A stretch of 41,126 nt of DNA from Ophiothrix spiculata (GCA_000969725.1 JXSR01S060446.1); one strand, 5' to 3'; shown: positions 1 to 13,376, counted from the stretch's first letter. Notes: a model not told the origin generated them from the sequence alone. Made by a program: numbers and translations.

Positions 1-1524
1 TGTTCTAGCGTACGATGCATATTTCTCCTTTCCCTTATATAGATATTTATGTTTTAGGATTTCGATATTTAAGCTACAAATATCGGCTTTAAAATATAAT
101 TCAGGATTAAATTTATTGTCATGAATATGAAAAAATATTTATATAATTTTGATTGGTAATGTTACATTTTTTGATTGTCTTACACGTTTTAAAAAGAGTA
201 TGACGTTGTATTGATAAACGATGCTTATATTGAAGACGTTCAAGTAAACTAAAAGAGTAAATTTTGATGCCTGAGCCTCCTTGAATAAACCAATGTTGAT
301 GACCAAACAACTTAGACATAGAATGTTATGGGTTGGTTTTTTTCAATTAAAAAATTAATTAATCATAAAATCAAAACGAAAACCAATCAAAGCGTATGAT
401 AAGTTAAAATGCTGCCAATAGGTGTCGTGACTCTAAAGAACATTTCCTACAACATGTTCATAATAGTATCACCAATCCAACATCCATGTGTACCTGAATT
501 CAAGATATGTATATAGATTGCGGTTGATACAAATAACAAACATTAATAACCCAACATTTGATAAGTTTATAGAAATAAAGCTAAGATAACACAAATTGCA
601 TGTATTTATGAAATTTAGATTCGAATATTTTTATTAAGTTTTGATTTTTAACATGTTAGTTACGATACGTGAAAAACAAAAGGTAATACGTTTGTTTAAA
701 AAATTTAGTTATTTTGTGTTGTCTATATAAATATTATATTCATTTTAAGAAACATTTGAACAAGTCAAATGTATTTAAGAATGCATCACTTCCCGATATG
801 AATAATTTTCACATTTTAATAGCTTACTTGATTCTTGATGACTGAAACTGTCAAATATATAAGCCATATTAAAACTTGTATTTGAAATCGCTTAGCAAGT
901 TGATAATGAAAGAATATACTGTGCTATTTCAAAAGCGTTAGATAGCATGTATTGAGCATATATTACGGATTAAGTGCAATCAGGCAGAACGTTGTTGTTA
1001 GCATCAAAACCATGATAGGAATAAACTCAAGGGTATATTATTTATTACAAAAATGTCATTAAATACCTAACACTAAATACTATACCAATGTGCAAATATA
1101 ATTTATCATAATTTAATTTCTTTGTCCTTGAAAAAAACGACCAATAATTGTTATCAAATTGTTGTAACTTTTTATTTCTGTTTTTTATTTATTATATTAT
1201 TCCTATTTACAGAATCACGTCAGAGTTTAGAAGTCATTTGCTCTGATATGTGTCATCAACAGCTAGTACTGGTCATCAATATTACATGTGTACAGTGAAT
1301 ATGAAAATATTATGAGCAACCAGGTACGCAATAGCCACCACGCATCCAACATTCGTATGTCTTAGACAAGACACAGTATTTTTGTTTCATTTTCAGTAGT
1401 TATCAGACGCTAGCAGCACTTTCTTTTCTTTCTTTTCTCTTTTCATTTTCGTATTTTGGTTTTATATTGCCTTGTTTTAACATAAATCTAATTCGCTTTA
1501 ATATCAATTTGCTTCAATCAATGA
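1..1524. other. Intronic AT-rich stretch, no gene seen
   Basis: No coding stretch on either strand resembles a known protein. If the receptor exon at 10132-10819 is read correctly, this belongs to its first intron or lies beyond it. The pyrimidine-rich end (about 1410-1524) weakly resembles 4735-4830 in direct orientation, suggesting an old dispersed repeat. Nothing else was found. Confidence 0.5.
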
Positions 1525-1790
1525 GATATCGTCATGTGAGTGCAAGAAAGTCGTATCTGCAATAGCTGCCATTTGACATTAATTTGGATTCCCCACTGTA
1601 TAATATCCAGTCTTGGGTCAGTGGTTCTTGAAATAGTTCTTCAGGTGACACAGTCACCTGAAGAACCATTTCAGGAGCCACTGACATATGCCATGGAAAT
1701 TTTCCACACTCTATAGTGATGAGATGATAAATACAACATAAGGCAGCCATTGCAGATACGACTTTCTTGTACTCACATGTCGAGATATAA
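1525..1790. repeat. Foldback (inverted-repeat) element
   Basis: Two nested inverted segments share one centre near 1651. The outer arms (about 1525-1571 and 1742-1788) pair with few mismatches, as do the inner arms (about 1619-1649 and 1653-1683, with core TTCTTCAGGTGAC and its complement). The stretches between them have diverged. The minus strand is open for 129 codons across it (1532-1921), but the hairpin explains part of that and I recognise no domain. It is probably a foldback MITE or an inverted duplication. Confidence 0.7.
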
Positions 1791-3038
1791 CTATCTAAGA
1801 CTTGCCTTTGATTCTTTGATATTGAGAGAGAATATCTAGATTTGAGCTTAGCTGGGTTTCCTTTAGCTAACTTTTGATTAAAGTTGAATTCCTGGAGTAC
1901 TGATAAACCTAGATTTACCATATTGTTGAATGTGCTTGAAGTAATGCTGTAGGGAGGGTCAAAGAGCTTCCATCGATAAATTTATGCTTTTGAAAATGAA
2001 ATGTGAATAGCATTTGGGGCAATATTAAAGCGCCAATACCAAAAATATAACGTTAATATATCTGCTTTAACACGTTTTAACATGTTTTTCCTACCTCTAA
2101 GCATTTGTACGGTTTAAACTAAAATTTGTTTTCAAACGAATAAAAAAATCAGATTACTAACTAAATAGAGATCAATTTTCCAATCCACAGAGTATATCAC
2201 GATAAATTTATAAAATGAAAACTATAAATACAGTTTAGGTAAATATCAACATAATCTAACCATCTATTGCGTGACAACCACTTCGACTTTAATAAGAAAA
2301 GTATTGACTAGTGAAATGAATTAAGAAAAATAGTCACCTTAAACCAAAATTGAATAATATCAAAATGAAATATTCAAAAGTAAAGCTGTCAATGTTTATC
2401 TTTACATACAATATCTAATTAAGTTTCAAAATCTTAATGTCTCTTCTAAAAGGCAAGGCGACCATAAAACACATTCTCGATAAAATTATTTGCATATGGA
2501 TGTCGTTTTGTGTTTTAATGAAATCAACTTCTGATGTAGCTATTTTGTTTTAGTAATCTACAGGGAATAACAAATGTACTTACGGTTTTTGAAATTATAC
2601 TGTGAATAGGTAAGGTATTACAATTACATTTTCTAAATAATAAAATTGATTTCAATATGAAATGGGATAGCGCTGAACATTGTTTTTATTGTCTACAATC
2701 AGACGTTTCGTAAGTGATTTCAAGAACTTATAGCAGTTTTTTTTTCTTATATTGTTTACAAGCAGCCGCTGCATAAGTGATTTCAATAACTTTAAATTAA
2801 GCAAGACAAGTATCAAGTTTTACAAATATATTTGTTAATTACCCATTATAAATCTATTGAAAACATCAAACGATATATCTCCTTTTCATTAAGTGATTCT
2901 TAAAAAAAGAATATAATGGTAAATGTTTATATTAATTATTTGTGAGAACAACACATAAATTGCAGATAAGATAAATGTAGGCAATAATGTCGGCGTTATA
3001 TCTATTCAAGACAGAATAGATTTCTATTAAAAATAGTT
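1791..3038. other. AT-rich noncoding stretch
   Basis: No gene is visible. There is a weak direct duplication of about 45 bp at about 2690-2735 and 2753-2795, sharing AAGTGATTTCAA. No other structure was found. Confidence 0.45.
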
Positions 3039-3105
3039 ATTGTATCAAATCCAATATAAACATTTGGTACTCACTAATGAGTACCTTACATTGGATTTAA
3101 TACAA
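3039..3105. repeat. Small palindrome
   Basis: The arms ATTGTATCAAATCCAAT (3039-3055) and 3090-3105 are near-perfect reverse complements. The tip (3066-3085) is itself a hairpin, GGTACTCA-CTAA-TGAGTACC. It may be a short MITE; no target-site duplication is evident. Confidence 0.6.
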
Positions 3106-3850
3106 GAACAATTTTCAACTAAGATTATGAAAAACTCGACAGAAGTCAAGTAAATAAGTCATCTTTAGGTGTAATAATATACTGTCTGTAAAATAACTTA
3201 AAAAGTCTAAGTGCAAAATCCACAACGTTTTCAAATATTCATTTTTAAATGTTCACAAGTCTACTAAACAAGATATTTGGACGATTCAATTAAATGTTTA
3301 AATGTTGTCTCTTTTTTCCTGATCAATCGGCTATAAAAAAAAATGGAATCCAAAGGAACTGGTCGTAATTTTCTGAAGCGCAAAGGATAAGTAGAATATT
3401 GCCAATCATGGGTTGGTGATTGAAAAGGACGGATTCTACTTCGATTCTACAGTACATGTCTGAAACCACAACTACTCATCTATTAATACCTGAAGGTATG
3501 ATGCACTTGGGTTGGAACAAATAATTTAATCAGATACAAAATCAGTAGCACAACGCCCTGAAAGCATGTTTTGTAAAAGATAAATAAAATTTGATTTTGA
3601 GATATGGAAACGCTGAAACAACTGTACAGTAATGTATTTTTCAAATGTTAAATTTTTTTGAAGTTTACTCAACTAGACTTTAGATTATTAATGTTTAATG
3701 TGCTTCTCATTAACAAAATATTATGCATATTTTCCCTTACTATAGAAAATTGTAAAAATAAGAATTGGCACCATTTCCTTAGATTAGTTCATTTGGATTG
3801 TTGAGTGAATATATGGAAACAGTTCGTTGTTTCTAATCGAAAAAAGGCGA
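3106..3850. other. AT-rich noncoding stretch
   Basis: No coding signal, RNA gene or recognisable repeat was found. Confidence 0.4.
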
Positions 3851-3967
3851 GTAAATATACTTAACATTCAGTGACGTTTCGTCGCTACTCTAGCGACTTC
3901 TTCAGACTGGCAACTTTGTTTATCTCTCAACACTGACGAAACGTCACTAAAATGTGAGCATATTTTG
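3851..3967. repeat. Hairpin repeat with AGTGACGTTTCGTC arms
   Basis: AGTGACGTTTCGTC at 3870-3883 is matched by its exact reverse complement at 3935-3948. Weaker pairing continues outward for about 15 bp. The loop holds GCTACTCTAGCGACTTCTTC. It looks like a small dispersed hairpin or MITE. Confidence 0.6.
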
Positions 3968-4451
3968 CTTAAAATATGAATTTTACTCATTGTTTTTTTA
4001 TTGAAACAATGAACTCTTTTTTACATGTATAAATTCGTACCAGATTTGCAAATTTAAAGCATACTTTGAACACTTTATCAGAGTTTGGATTTGGGTTTGT
4101 TTTTCATAATAAATTTTGCTTTTTGTTTTTTAAAATATCTCACAAAAATAATTATGTCTTATTCTTAAATAATATAATATACGTTTTCAAACATATGTGA
4201 TATCTTAATATATCTTAAATATGAATATATTTTACTTATCTTTTTAGTTGAAACAATGAACTCTATTCATACATGAATACATTCGTACCAGATTTGCAAA
4301 TTTAAAGCATACTTTGCACACTTTGTCAGCGTTTGGATTTGGTTTTTTTTTTTCATAATAAATTTTGCTTTTTGTTTCTAAATGTCTCACAAACATAATT
4401 ATGTCATATTCTTAAATAATATAATATACTTTTTCAAACATATGTGATATC
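3968..4451. repeat. Tandem duplication, about 245-bp unit
   Basis: Two adjacent copies (about 3980-4225 and 4240-4451 plus continuation) share landmarks in the same order: TTGAAACAATGAACTCT, TCGTACCAGATTTGCAAATT, ATAAATTTTGCTTTTTGTTT and TATGTGATATC. They differ by scattered substitutions and small indels, so the duplication is not recent. The second copy is interrupted near its end by the SINE fragment at 4452-4538. Confidence 0.8.
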
Positions 4452-4550
4452 ATCCCAGGTTCGAATCCTGGATGGTCAGTGATTTTTTTGCTGACTGTCA
4501 AGTATGTTGTGTGGTTGCCCAGTTTAAAACTCATGTCAATATGTGATATC
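4440..4550 (+). mobile_element. tRNA-derived SINE fragment with 12-bp TSD
   Basis: An 87-bp insert (4452-4538) sits between direct repeats of ATATGTGATATC (4440-4451 and 4539-4550). The insert begins with a tRNA T-arm: stem CCAGG/CCTGG around loop TTCGAAT, which is a pol III B box (GGTTCGAATCC). The sister copy of the surrounding tandem duplication has the empty site. It is either a 5'-truncated tRNA SINE or a retroposed tRNA 3' part. Confidence 0.7.
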
Positions 4551-5439
4551 TTAATGTATCTTAAATATGAGAATCATTAAAACCAAAAACATAATATATG
4601 CTATATTATTTTTTTAATTTTTAAAAAGAAAGTGGAACGTACCAAGACGCATAATAACCTAAAGATATAAATAAATGGAACATCAACATATTTCGCGTCC
4701 ATAATCTCTAACATTCCCGAGGGTACTAAGATAATTCTATTTTTCATTTCTGTTTTCATTGTCTTTGTTTTATATTACTTTGCTTCAATAATATGAATCA
4801 ATTCGCTTCATATCAATTAGCTTCGAGCAATAAACAATACCCCTATATAAATACCGCCTTCCATACTCAGACAGAATCTTTAAATTTGATTCGACTGAAC
4901 TTTCCCGAAGCAACAACATGGATCAACCTTTCTGCTGATGATAAATACCAAACAACAGGGGAAAAGAAAAATCCTTCGATTTATAATAATTTTGAATGTC
5001 CCTGAAGCGTTGCTTCAAAATAACTTGTATCGATAATTTTCTATTATTGCCGTTCTGAACAACTGTCGAGGTAATTTTAAAATGTATTTTAAATTATTAA
5101 TCAAGGCAAAAGCACATTCAATCCCCTTTAAAATTATCTTGAACAGATTACTCTTTAGAATATTTTTCTAGACACTCTAGACATATGATGGTCATTAACC
5201 CTAGTGTACTTAGCAACAATTCAGTGGGGTAGGCTGCCACAAGTTCAAGTAGGGCGAAGAGGTGTGCTGGTGAGGCCCATGAAACTTTATTCGCCATTTT
5301 AAAAAAGAAATATATATAAACACGATATGAAACCTAGACTTGCAAATGTGTTAGAATTATTAGTTTTTTTTATTTATCATATACAAAATAAACCAGATGA
5401 AAATCCGGTGTTTGGAACTTAATTTCCAAATGCCGAAAA
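4551..5439. other. Noncoding stretch, one short open frame
   Basis: A 70-codon frame is open on the plus strand at 4793-5005. It has no recognisable motif and its start lies in sequence that weakly repeats 1480-1530, so I do not call it a gene. The rest is featureless. Confidence 0.4.
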
Positions 5440-5590
5440 ATACATGTACTTCATGATGTTATAATAACACCATGACCGATTTTAGTAATCTTAGTATCAT
5501 TTATGGAGATGACAATACCTCCCCATTGGCAGCAAAACCAAGTTCATAGAGCGTTAGGGTTAAAAATTATAAGAGTGTACCCCTCCCCTC
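5440..5590 (+). mobile_element. Diverged relic of the 32033-32609 MITE family
   Basis: This segment aligns in the same orientation with about 32415-32560. It shares the block AGCAAAACCAAGTTCATA and the preceding GATTTT...ATACCT context, with many substitutions. It is probably an old copy of the same non-autonomous element; its ends are not identifiable. Confidence 0.5.
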
Positions 5591-5611
5591 GCACAGACGT
5601 GTTAGAATAGT

Positions 5612-7310
5612 CTATGTGGGCTTCGTATATATGAGAGGAAAGTCCAAATCTACATGAATAAATTGCATCTGAAGTAAAAATATGCTGAAAAGTCAAATTT
5701 CGTTTTTTGACATAAAATGCATTCATGTATTAGTGTGTACCTCTACCTAAATAACTTTGACGGAAAATGCAATTATTCACGGGTAGTTGATTGCACGTTT
5801 CTATTATACACTGTAGTTATCAGTATCTTTGAAAGCGATTTGCAACTAATTTTATTACAATGTATTCAGTGGACTGCTTGGTATTTCGATCTCTAAATGA
5901 AAAATGAAGAAAGAAAGTGTCACATATTATACATCATTCAAAAGCTGAGATTATAGAAAATTAAAATATGGCATAAATTCAACTTTGAAATTTGCGACTT
6001 TCTTTTTGCCAGAGCACCCCTCATATAGACAAATAAGGATAAGCTTTTAATAGTATCTTTCTAGATTCCTACACAACTAGAACTGTGAATTTGTTATTAA
6101 ATGTCATTCAAAAAATAAATTTGGGGTACATTAAACACAATTAAATGTGTGATACCTGTCTTTGTCCCAATCAGACGACTAAAAAGCAATGCTTGTCTTT
6201 CTCCTATTTTCACCTAACATAACGGACTAAATTTTTTGACTTAGAATTGAGATTTAACTCATAGATGACCCCGCATGAATAAGAGTATTGCTGCAGTGTG
6301 GGGTTGTTAAAAACCTCAAAATTTATTGCTAAAATAATTAAGCGCAGTAGGCAAAACTTGTGATCTCGGAAGTGATTTAGTGTTTTGTATACCACAATTT
6401 GTCAACATCGCACACCAAGTGTTTTTGAGTGTTTTGTACATCATATTTTGACGGCGAATAAACCGCGATGGAGATCAAGCCACAAAACCAAATATGAGGG
6501 ATGCTCTGGCAAAATGAGCGGATAGTCGCATACCTGTCAAAATTCTTAAATTCTGGCGCGGGAGACTTCCACAAAGAGTAACATTTACGGACATCTGACA
6601 TATGAGGCCAAAAAGATACGATTCGAAATTTTTTGAATAGCTTTAAAAATGTCTCACTAGCTGAAATACGACTCATAACGACACATAGTTCAGTTTCTGA
6701 ACCAAAATTGGATACAAAATACAGTTTTTAAAACGTTTCTACCATTTTTTTCTGTAATACAACAATACGCATTGCCACTTATAGGGAATTTCCACGCTAT
6801 AGCGGAACAAAGTGGTAGAATTTTTCAAAATGCGGGAGATTTGGCTTAAAATGAAAACCTGATCGGGAGGGCGGATGGACTATCAAAAATAGGGAGACTC
6901 TCGCCTAAATCGAGAGACTTGACAGGTATGTAGTCGCAAATTTCAAAATTGAGTTTATGACATATTTTACTTCTCTATAATCTCAGCTTTTGAATGATAC
7001 ATACTATGTCACACTCTGTTTCTTCATTTTTCATTTAGAAATCCAAAGCAGTCCACTGAATGTATTGCAACTAAAATTAGGTACAAATCGGTTTTTTTAA
7101 GATACTGATTACTACAGTGTATTATAGCAACCTGCAATCAATTAACCATGAATAATTGCACTTCCTGGCAATTTTGATTTTCCAAACTTTAGTTATGGGT
7201 AAACACTCATGCATAGATGCGTTTTATGTCATAAAAACCATAATTTGACTTTTTCAAAAAAAGATGCCATTTACTCAAAATGTGCATTTTGCCAGGGCAG
7301 CCCACATATG
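5612..7310. mobile_element. DNA element with ~385-bp inverted repeats
   Basis: The left arm (5612-5999) and right arm (6932-7310) are reverse complements throughout, for example ATTCAGTGGACTGCTT, CATTCAAAAGCTGAGATTAT and CACTGTAGTTATCAGTATCT with their counterparts. The left arm continues to about 6022 (CCAGAGCACCCCTCATAT). Its partner lies at 6490-6523, displaced by the nested element at 6530-6931. Without that insert the element would be about 1.3 kb. No transposase is readable, so it is non-autonomous. The 99-codon minus frame at 6377-6676 crosses the nested junction and is therefore spurious. Confidence 0.75.
6530..6931. mobile_element. Nested 0.4-kb element, ATACCTGTCAA termini
   Basis: It starts ATACCTGTCAA and ends TTGACAGGTATGT, giving inverted termini of about 11 bp. 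It is flanked by a 6-bp direct repeat AGTCGC (6524-6529 and 6932-6937). It splits the right arm of the surrounding inverted-repeat element, so it arrived later. It has no coding capacity. The family is unknown. Confidence 0.65.
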
Positions 7311-7748
7311 GTATAAAGAAGGTAAAGAAATAAGAGTCTCAAAATGGCTAGCTCTTAGATTTCTAGACATCTCTCTTTAATTAGTTATATTAGAAATGAA
7401 TAACCTGCGTAATAGCGCGATCCAATCTAATGAGATTATTTCTACTTTTACGCAAACAACTGCACGGTCATTATCAGGTAACAATGACTTCTTATAATGA
7501 CCTTCGTATGTGATGTCTGAATGCGTTTTCTTATAAAACGCCAATCAAGCGCGTATGTACCACACATACGCGTGTTTTTCATATTACGCGATGATCGTCA
7601 TGCCTGGCCTGATCGAAATTCTCTTATAGGGATAAGAAAGAACTAAGTATAATACATTTCTTTATAAAATCTCGCATAAAAGGCATTAAAATGTCGAAAC
7701 ATGTCTATTAATGACAATAATAACTTTGCACTATCTTTTGATTCGGTC
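7311..7748. other. Noncoding stretch with a CG-containing hairpin
   Basis: No gene was found. A short hairpin, CGCGTATGT-ACC-ACACATACGCG, lies near 7550-7573. Nothing else is supported. Confidence 0.45.
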
Positions 7749-7860
7749 ATTGTTTGAAATCGTTGGTGTTTGTTTGGTGCCTCGGTACTTTTCTTCGGGA
7801 CCTACGCTCCCTCAGCAAAGTACTTTGGTCCAAAACAAACACCTCCAATTTTGAACAATA
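7749..7860. mobile_element. Palindromic MITE-like repeat
   Basis: The arms pair over most of the element: left ATTGTTTGAAATCGTTGGTG against the complement of CACCTCCAATTTTGAACAAT, and CGGTACTTTTCTTCGGGA against CCCTCAGCAAAGTACTTTGG. The total is about 112 bp with a short loop. No target-site duplication is clear. Confidence 0.65.
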
Positions 7861-8789
7861 ACCTCAAAAAAGATGGTGCTCAATTATTATTGTGAAGTAT
7901 AACTATATTAGACATGCAGTACATTTTCGCAAAGTGAGCTCTTGTTTTCATTGTGTTACTACATGACTACTTTTGCTGTTTGCCAATATCAATTTATGAT
8001 CATATTTTCTATCCTAATATGTTTTCTTCAAATACTTGTCTCTGCTCTATTGAATATTCATCACTTGATGAATAATTAATTATGTTTCACATTAATGCAA
8101 AAAGTTCTATCAATTTTTTTTTTTAAATTATGCAACATTAAAGACGTTCTTTCTGTTTTCAGCATTTTGGTATTAACTTAAGGAGCTAAAAAGAAAATGT
8201 TTTGCATATTTTATATGTGTGTAGCATTTATATCATATGGTGTTTTATAATCTCTTTCCTTGTCACTTAAGCTCAGCCAGAATCTGGGAATTACAAAATA
8301 TCGCAGGTTTGAAGCAGTAAATATGTATCATAAGCAATATTATTGGATGGCAGAATTTTGTGTTAGGATGATTTTGGTTATAATTATTTCGATATACAAC
8401 ATAATACTAACAGAAACCAGACGATGTTGAGAAATATTTCTTTACTGTTGACGGTTAACCATTTATAAATAAATAAATGCAAAGAAAGTGTTCATTTACA
8501 TTTGGTAACTGTTCTCAAAATACTTGTATGTTTGGAATAAGAATTAGGTTATGATTTTGTAAACCCACCTTTGATAATCGAATCGTATTCTGCTTACACG
8601 ATTAATATATACAAGATATAGTGAAACTTTAGTTTTTCGTCGATTTCATGTGTCTTTTATATATATATACGAGTATATAACTTATATATATTATGCATGT
8701 ACACAACATTAAAAGCAATGCTAAAAAACTTAAAAAAGGTGAAATTAATGGAAAGCAAAATGGAATGACAATTCATATCAATTATGTGC
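7861..8789. other. AT-rich intronic stretch
   Basis: No gene or structured RNA is visible. A TA-rich microsatellite lies at about 8658-8692. Confidence 0.4.
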
Positions 8790-8885
8790 CTTTTTTGTAA
8801 CACGTTTGTGTATTACACTTGATACAGATCTAACAAAAACCAAACGAAGAAACGGAACAATATAGTTGGAACAATAATACAGAAC
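8790..8885 (+). repeat. 96-bp perfect direct repeat, copy 1
   Basis: This is identical over 96 bp to 11548-11643, in the same orientation. It includes TAACACGTTTGTGTATTACA and GGAACAATATAGTTGGAACA. The two copies lie about 2.76 kb apart and bracket the receptor exon. Confidence 0.9.
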
Positions 8886-9059
8886 AAAATAGGATACATG
8901 TGTTACCTTATGTGACAAAAATAAATATAATTTATTATTAATTATCATTTAATTAAGGTTTTGATCAACGGGCATTCCTTGTACAGTATTTGGCATCCTA
9001 AGAAATACTTCCTTTAAACTCTCGCTTTCGATATTTTACTTAAAAATATTTCATTTGGC

Positions 9060-9830
9060 TAATGTATTTATCGAGCCTGTTTTAATAATCAATATGATAC
9101 ATTCTCAAAAAAGAAAAGAAAAAACATGCACCGGAATTATTTTAATGACTTTAAGGTTGTTATATATTCAAGAAAATATATCACAAAAGTGTTATAAGAA
9201 AGAGAGTTTTACATCGATAAAATATTAAGTAGCACTGTGAATGATTATTCTAATCAATGTGTAAAGTTGTATATATGATAAACTATTTTGAACATTCCTC
9301 TTTTGGACGAAGACCTTCATTAAAATGAAACAGTATATATAAATATTTAAAAGAAACTCCAGAAAAACTGCCCTAACAGTTTCTAAAAAGTGCAAGTTTA
9401 CTTTTAAACCATTTTTTGTTTTTAGCCCTATAGGGTATTGATATATAGATATTATAATTGCATTGGTTGTTTATTTGTTATTGTGCTTATATTGAATATT
9501 TAGTTGATTGTTTTATTATCACGATTTTTGTGATTTGTGATTTTTTGGGAAAAATTAAAATAAGAATCAAGATGATATACCAAACAAACATTTTAACATT
9601 TTGTTCACATTTCCTAATGTCCTTTTATCGAGCGTGTTTTAAAAATTAATAGGATACATTCATAAAAAAAGATATATGCACCAGTAAATATTGTTTTTAC
9701 TTTGAGGTAGTTAAATTTATTGAGCAGAAGATATCATAACAAGTTAAAGATAAGAACGAGATTTTTACATCGATAAAATATTGTGTATTACTTCAAATGA
9801 AGATTCTAATAACTACGTGTAAAGTTAAAA
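9060..9830. repeat. Diverged direct duplication within the intron
   Basis: About 9060-9275 and 9606-9830 align in the same orientation, offset by about 545 bp. Shared blocks include TTTATCGAGC, GATACATTC, ATGCACC, TTTTACATCGATAAAATATT and GTGTAAAGTT. Divergence is high, so it is old. The 63-codon frame at 9458-9649 lies between and into the copies and has no recognisable content. Confidence 0.65.
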
Positions 9831-11547
<1,717 letters not shown>

Positions 11548-11643
11548 CTTTTTTGTAACACGTTTGTGTATTACACTTGATACAGATCTAACAAAAACCA
11601 AACGAAGAAACGGAACAATATAGTTGGAACAATAATACAGAAC
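11548..11643 (+). repeat. 96-bp perfect direct repeat, copy 2
   Basis: This is identical to 8790-8885. It lies about 730 bp on the 5' side of the receptor start codon. The sequences flanking the two copies differ on both sides. Confidence 0.9.
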
Positions 11644-12176
11644 TTCAAAATTTAAGAGAAATTTAGCTTCGACAATTGAAAAATTCTTCTCCTCTCTAAA
11701 CATCTATAAGTGTAATGTGCTAGCCGTGTTATTGCTAGGTAAATGAATACAACATAAACCATGTATTAGTATAGCACTGTAAACGATGTATGTAATTGCT
11801 TTTATTAACATCTTAATTAAGGTAATTATAAAAGCAATTAAGTCCTTATGCAGAACAAAGGGGAACCACGTGGCGACCTGAGAATAATAAATATACAGTA
11901 TAAATAGGTCTATTGGATTGATTTATTTGTAGTACTTTGATATTTAAACTCGTTTTTTATAATCATGTCGGTAAATATGTTTAGCAAGGAGATATTGACA
12001 CATAATTCTGCCAACAAAGTAAAAACGCAGTATGCACTGTAGATATATTGCAAGCTACGTCCTTCTCCCTTGAAGAAATCCTTCACAAATGGTAGTATCT
12101 ACAATATTAACTTTTATGTTAATACAACATCCTAGCATGCATGGTATTGGATTGATGTGAAATTGCATGTTAATTT
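11644..12176. other. Noncoding stretch with a small palindrome
   Basis: An AT-rich hairpin lies at about 11790-11842, with TAATTGCTTTTATTAA paired to its imperfect complement. Nothing else was found. Confidence 0.45.
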
Positions 12177-12462
12177 AGGTATTCAAACATGCTACAGAAT
12201 TGTTCATCGCTAATCAACAACGATGCATCCATGCGTCTGCGTATTTTTTATCGCGCGAGGGTGGCTTTAAAGCCACCCGCGTGTGATAAAAATACGCCGA
12301 CACATCGGATGCAGAGTTGTTAATTAGCGATGAACAACTCTTATTCCTCCATAATGATTTTGTATATGTAACTATATTGTTTTGATGTGTTTTACTGTAT
12401 CGTTTTTATGGAAACAATAAATATGAATATGAATATGAACTCTGTAGCATGTTTGAATACCT
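12177..12462. mobile_element. Palindromic MITE, interrupted
   Basis: With the insert at 12342-12437 and one copy of its AACTCT duplication set aside, the element is one palindrome of about 185 bp centred between 12268 and 12269 (GGTGGCTTT/AAAGCCACC). The arms begin AGGTATTCAAACATGCTACA and continue through TTGTTCATCGCTAAT. There is no coding sequence, and no clear target-site duplication was found for the palindrome itself. Confidence 0.75.
12342..12443 (+). mobile_element. LINE 3'-tail-like insert nested in the MITE
   Basis: A 96-bp insert is flanked by AACTCT (12336-12341 and 12438-12443). It ends AATAAATATGAATATGAATATG, an AATAAA-like signal followed by a short hexamer repeat, the usual 3' end of CR1/L2-type LINEs. 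It is probably an extreme 5'-truncated insertion. Removing it restores the perfect pairing of the surrounding palindrome. Confidence 0.6.
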
Positions 12463-13344
12463 TTCAACAACGGAAATCATCCTGAAAACGTATAATTAAA
12501 TTTTGAATGTTTTCAATTTGACAGATACTCATCTCAATAAAAAATACTTTGAAGAATCTGAAACAAAATTCTAGTTTTTAAATGATTGTTACCTTGTCAT
12601 TTTCAACTGTTCCCAAGCGCCAGTCCTTGCACGTACTCAAGTTCCCGACGCGCGATGAACAGTGCGCCGATTTATGTGCGCTGCGTAAACACACCTCCGT
12701 GTGCGCTGTGCCGTGCGTGACGCGCTTATTTGAATATCAACTGTGGATTCATCACAAATCAACAACGGTACACTCCTGTATAAGGAGAAACAGTGAGTTG
12801 TTGAAAGGAAGTATCTGCTATGTTTTATAAATGCACATACTGCGTTTTTACTTTGTGGGACAGGTAAGCTAGTAATGACATAACAAGCTGCATATTAACA
12901 AAGTAAAAAGTCTATAAGGTCAATGGGAGACTTTTACAAAGATTTATAACTATTTTTCATTACGACATCAAGGCAGTTCACAGAATATCTAGTAAAATCA
13001 TGCACCGCAATTTAAAATTTGTTTAAAATTGCTACAGTACATTAAAGTATAATGACAAATGTCCAAATAACCTTTAATAATTATATTACATCTCTTAATG
13101 TGTTTTAAGAAATCTTCCTTACCTCAATCATTTTTTCATTCTAGGGGCCATTTATTCAACAACAACAACAACAAAAACCAAAAACATTTTCGACTTTCCG
13201 CTTATTTCGTCGGATTTTAAAGCATCTTAACTGGACAAAATAAAAATAAAAAGAGCTACAGATAAAAAATGAAGACTATCAGAATGTTTTTCATGTGTAT
13301 ATGAAATGGGTGTTTGTGAGTGTTGTGGTGTATGTGTGTGACTG
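12463..13344. other. Noncoding stretch with a CpG-rich patch
   Basis: About 12600-12725 is clearly richer in CG dinucleotides than its surroundings. An 82-codon frame (12582-12830) crosses it, but it is a cysteine- and histidine-rich sequence with no recognisable motif, so I do not call it a gene. The rest is plain AT-rich DNA. Confidence 0.4.
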
Positions 13345-13376
13345 TTTTTTTTTTTTTTTTTTTTTGGGGGGGGGGG
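13345..13376 (+). repeat. T21-G11 homopolymer tract
   Basis: Twenty-one T residues are followed directly by eleven G residues. Exact lengths in such tracts are unreliable in sequencing. Confidence 0.9.

Noticed and set aside
1532-1921. 129-codon minus-strand frame as a gene
   Set aside because: Much of it overlaps an inverted repeat, and no family is recognisable.
6377-6676. 99-codon minus-strand open frame
   Set aside because: It crosses the boundary between the outer inverted-repeat element and the nested element at 6530, so it cannot be an ancestral gene.
12582-12830. CpG-rich patch as receptor promoter
   Set aside because: It is over 1.7 kb from the start codon, only about 125 bp long, and lies among repeats; no core promoter elements are visible.
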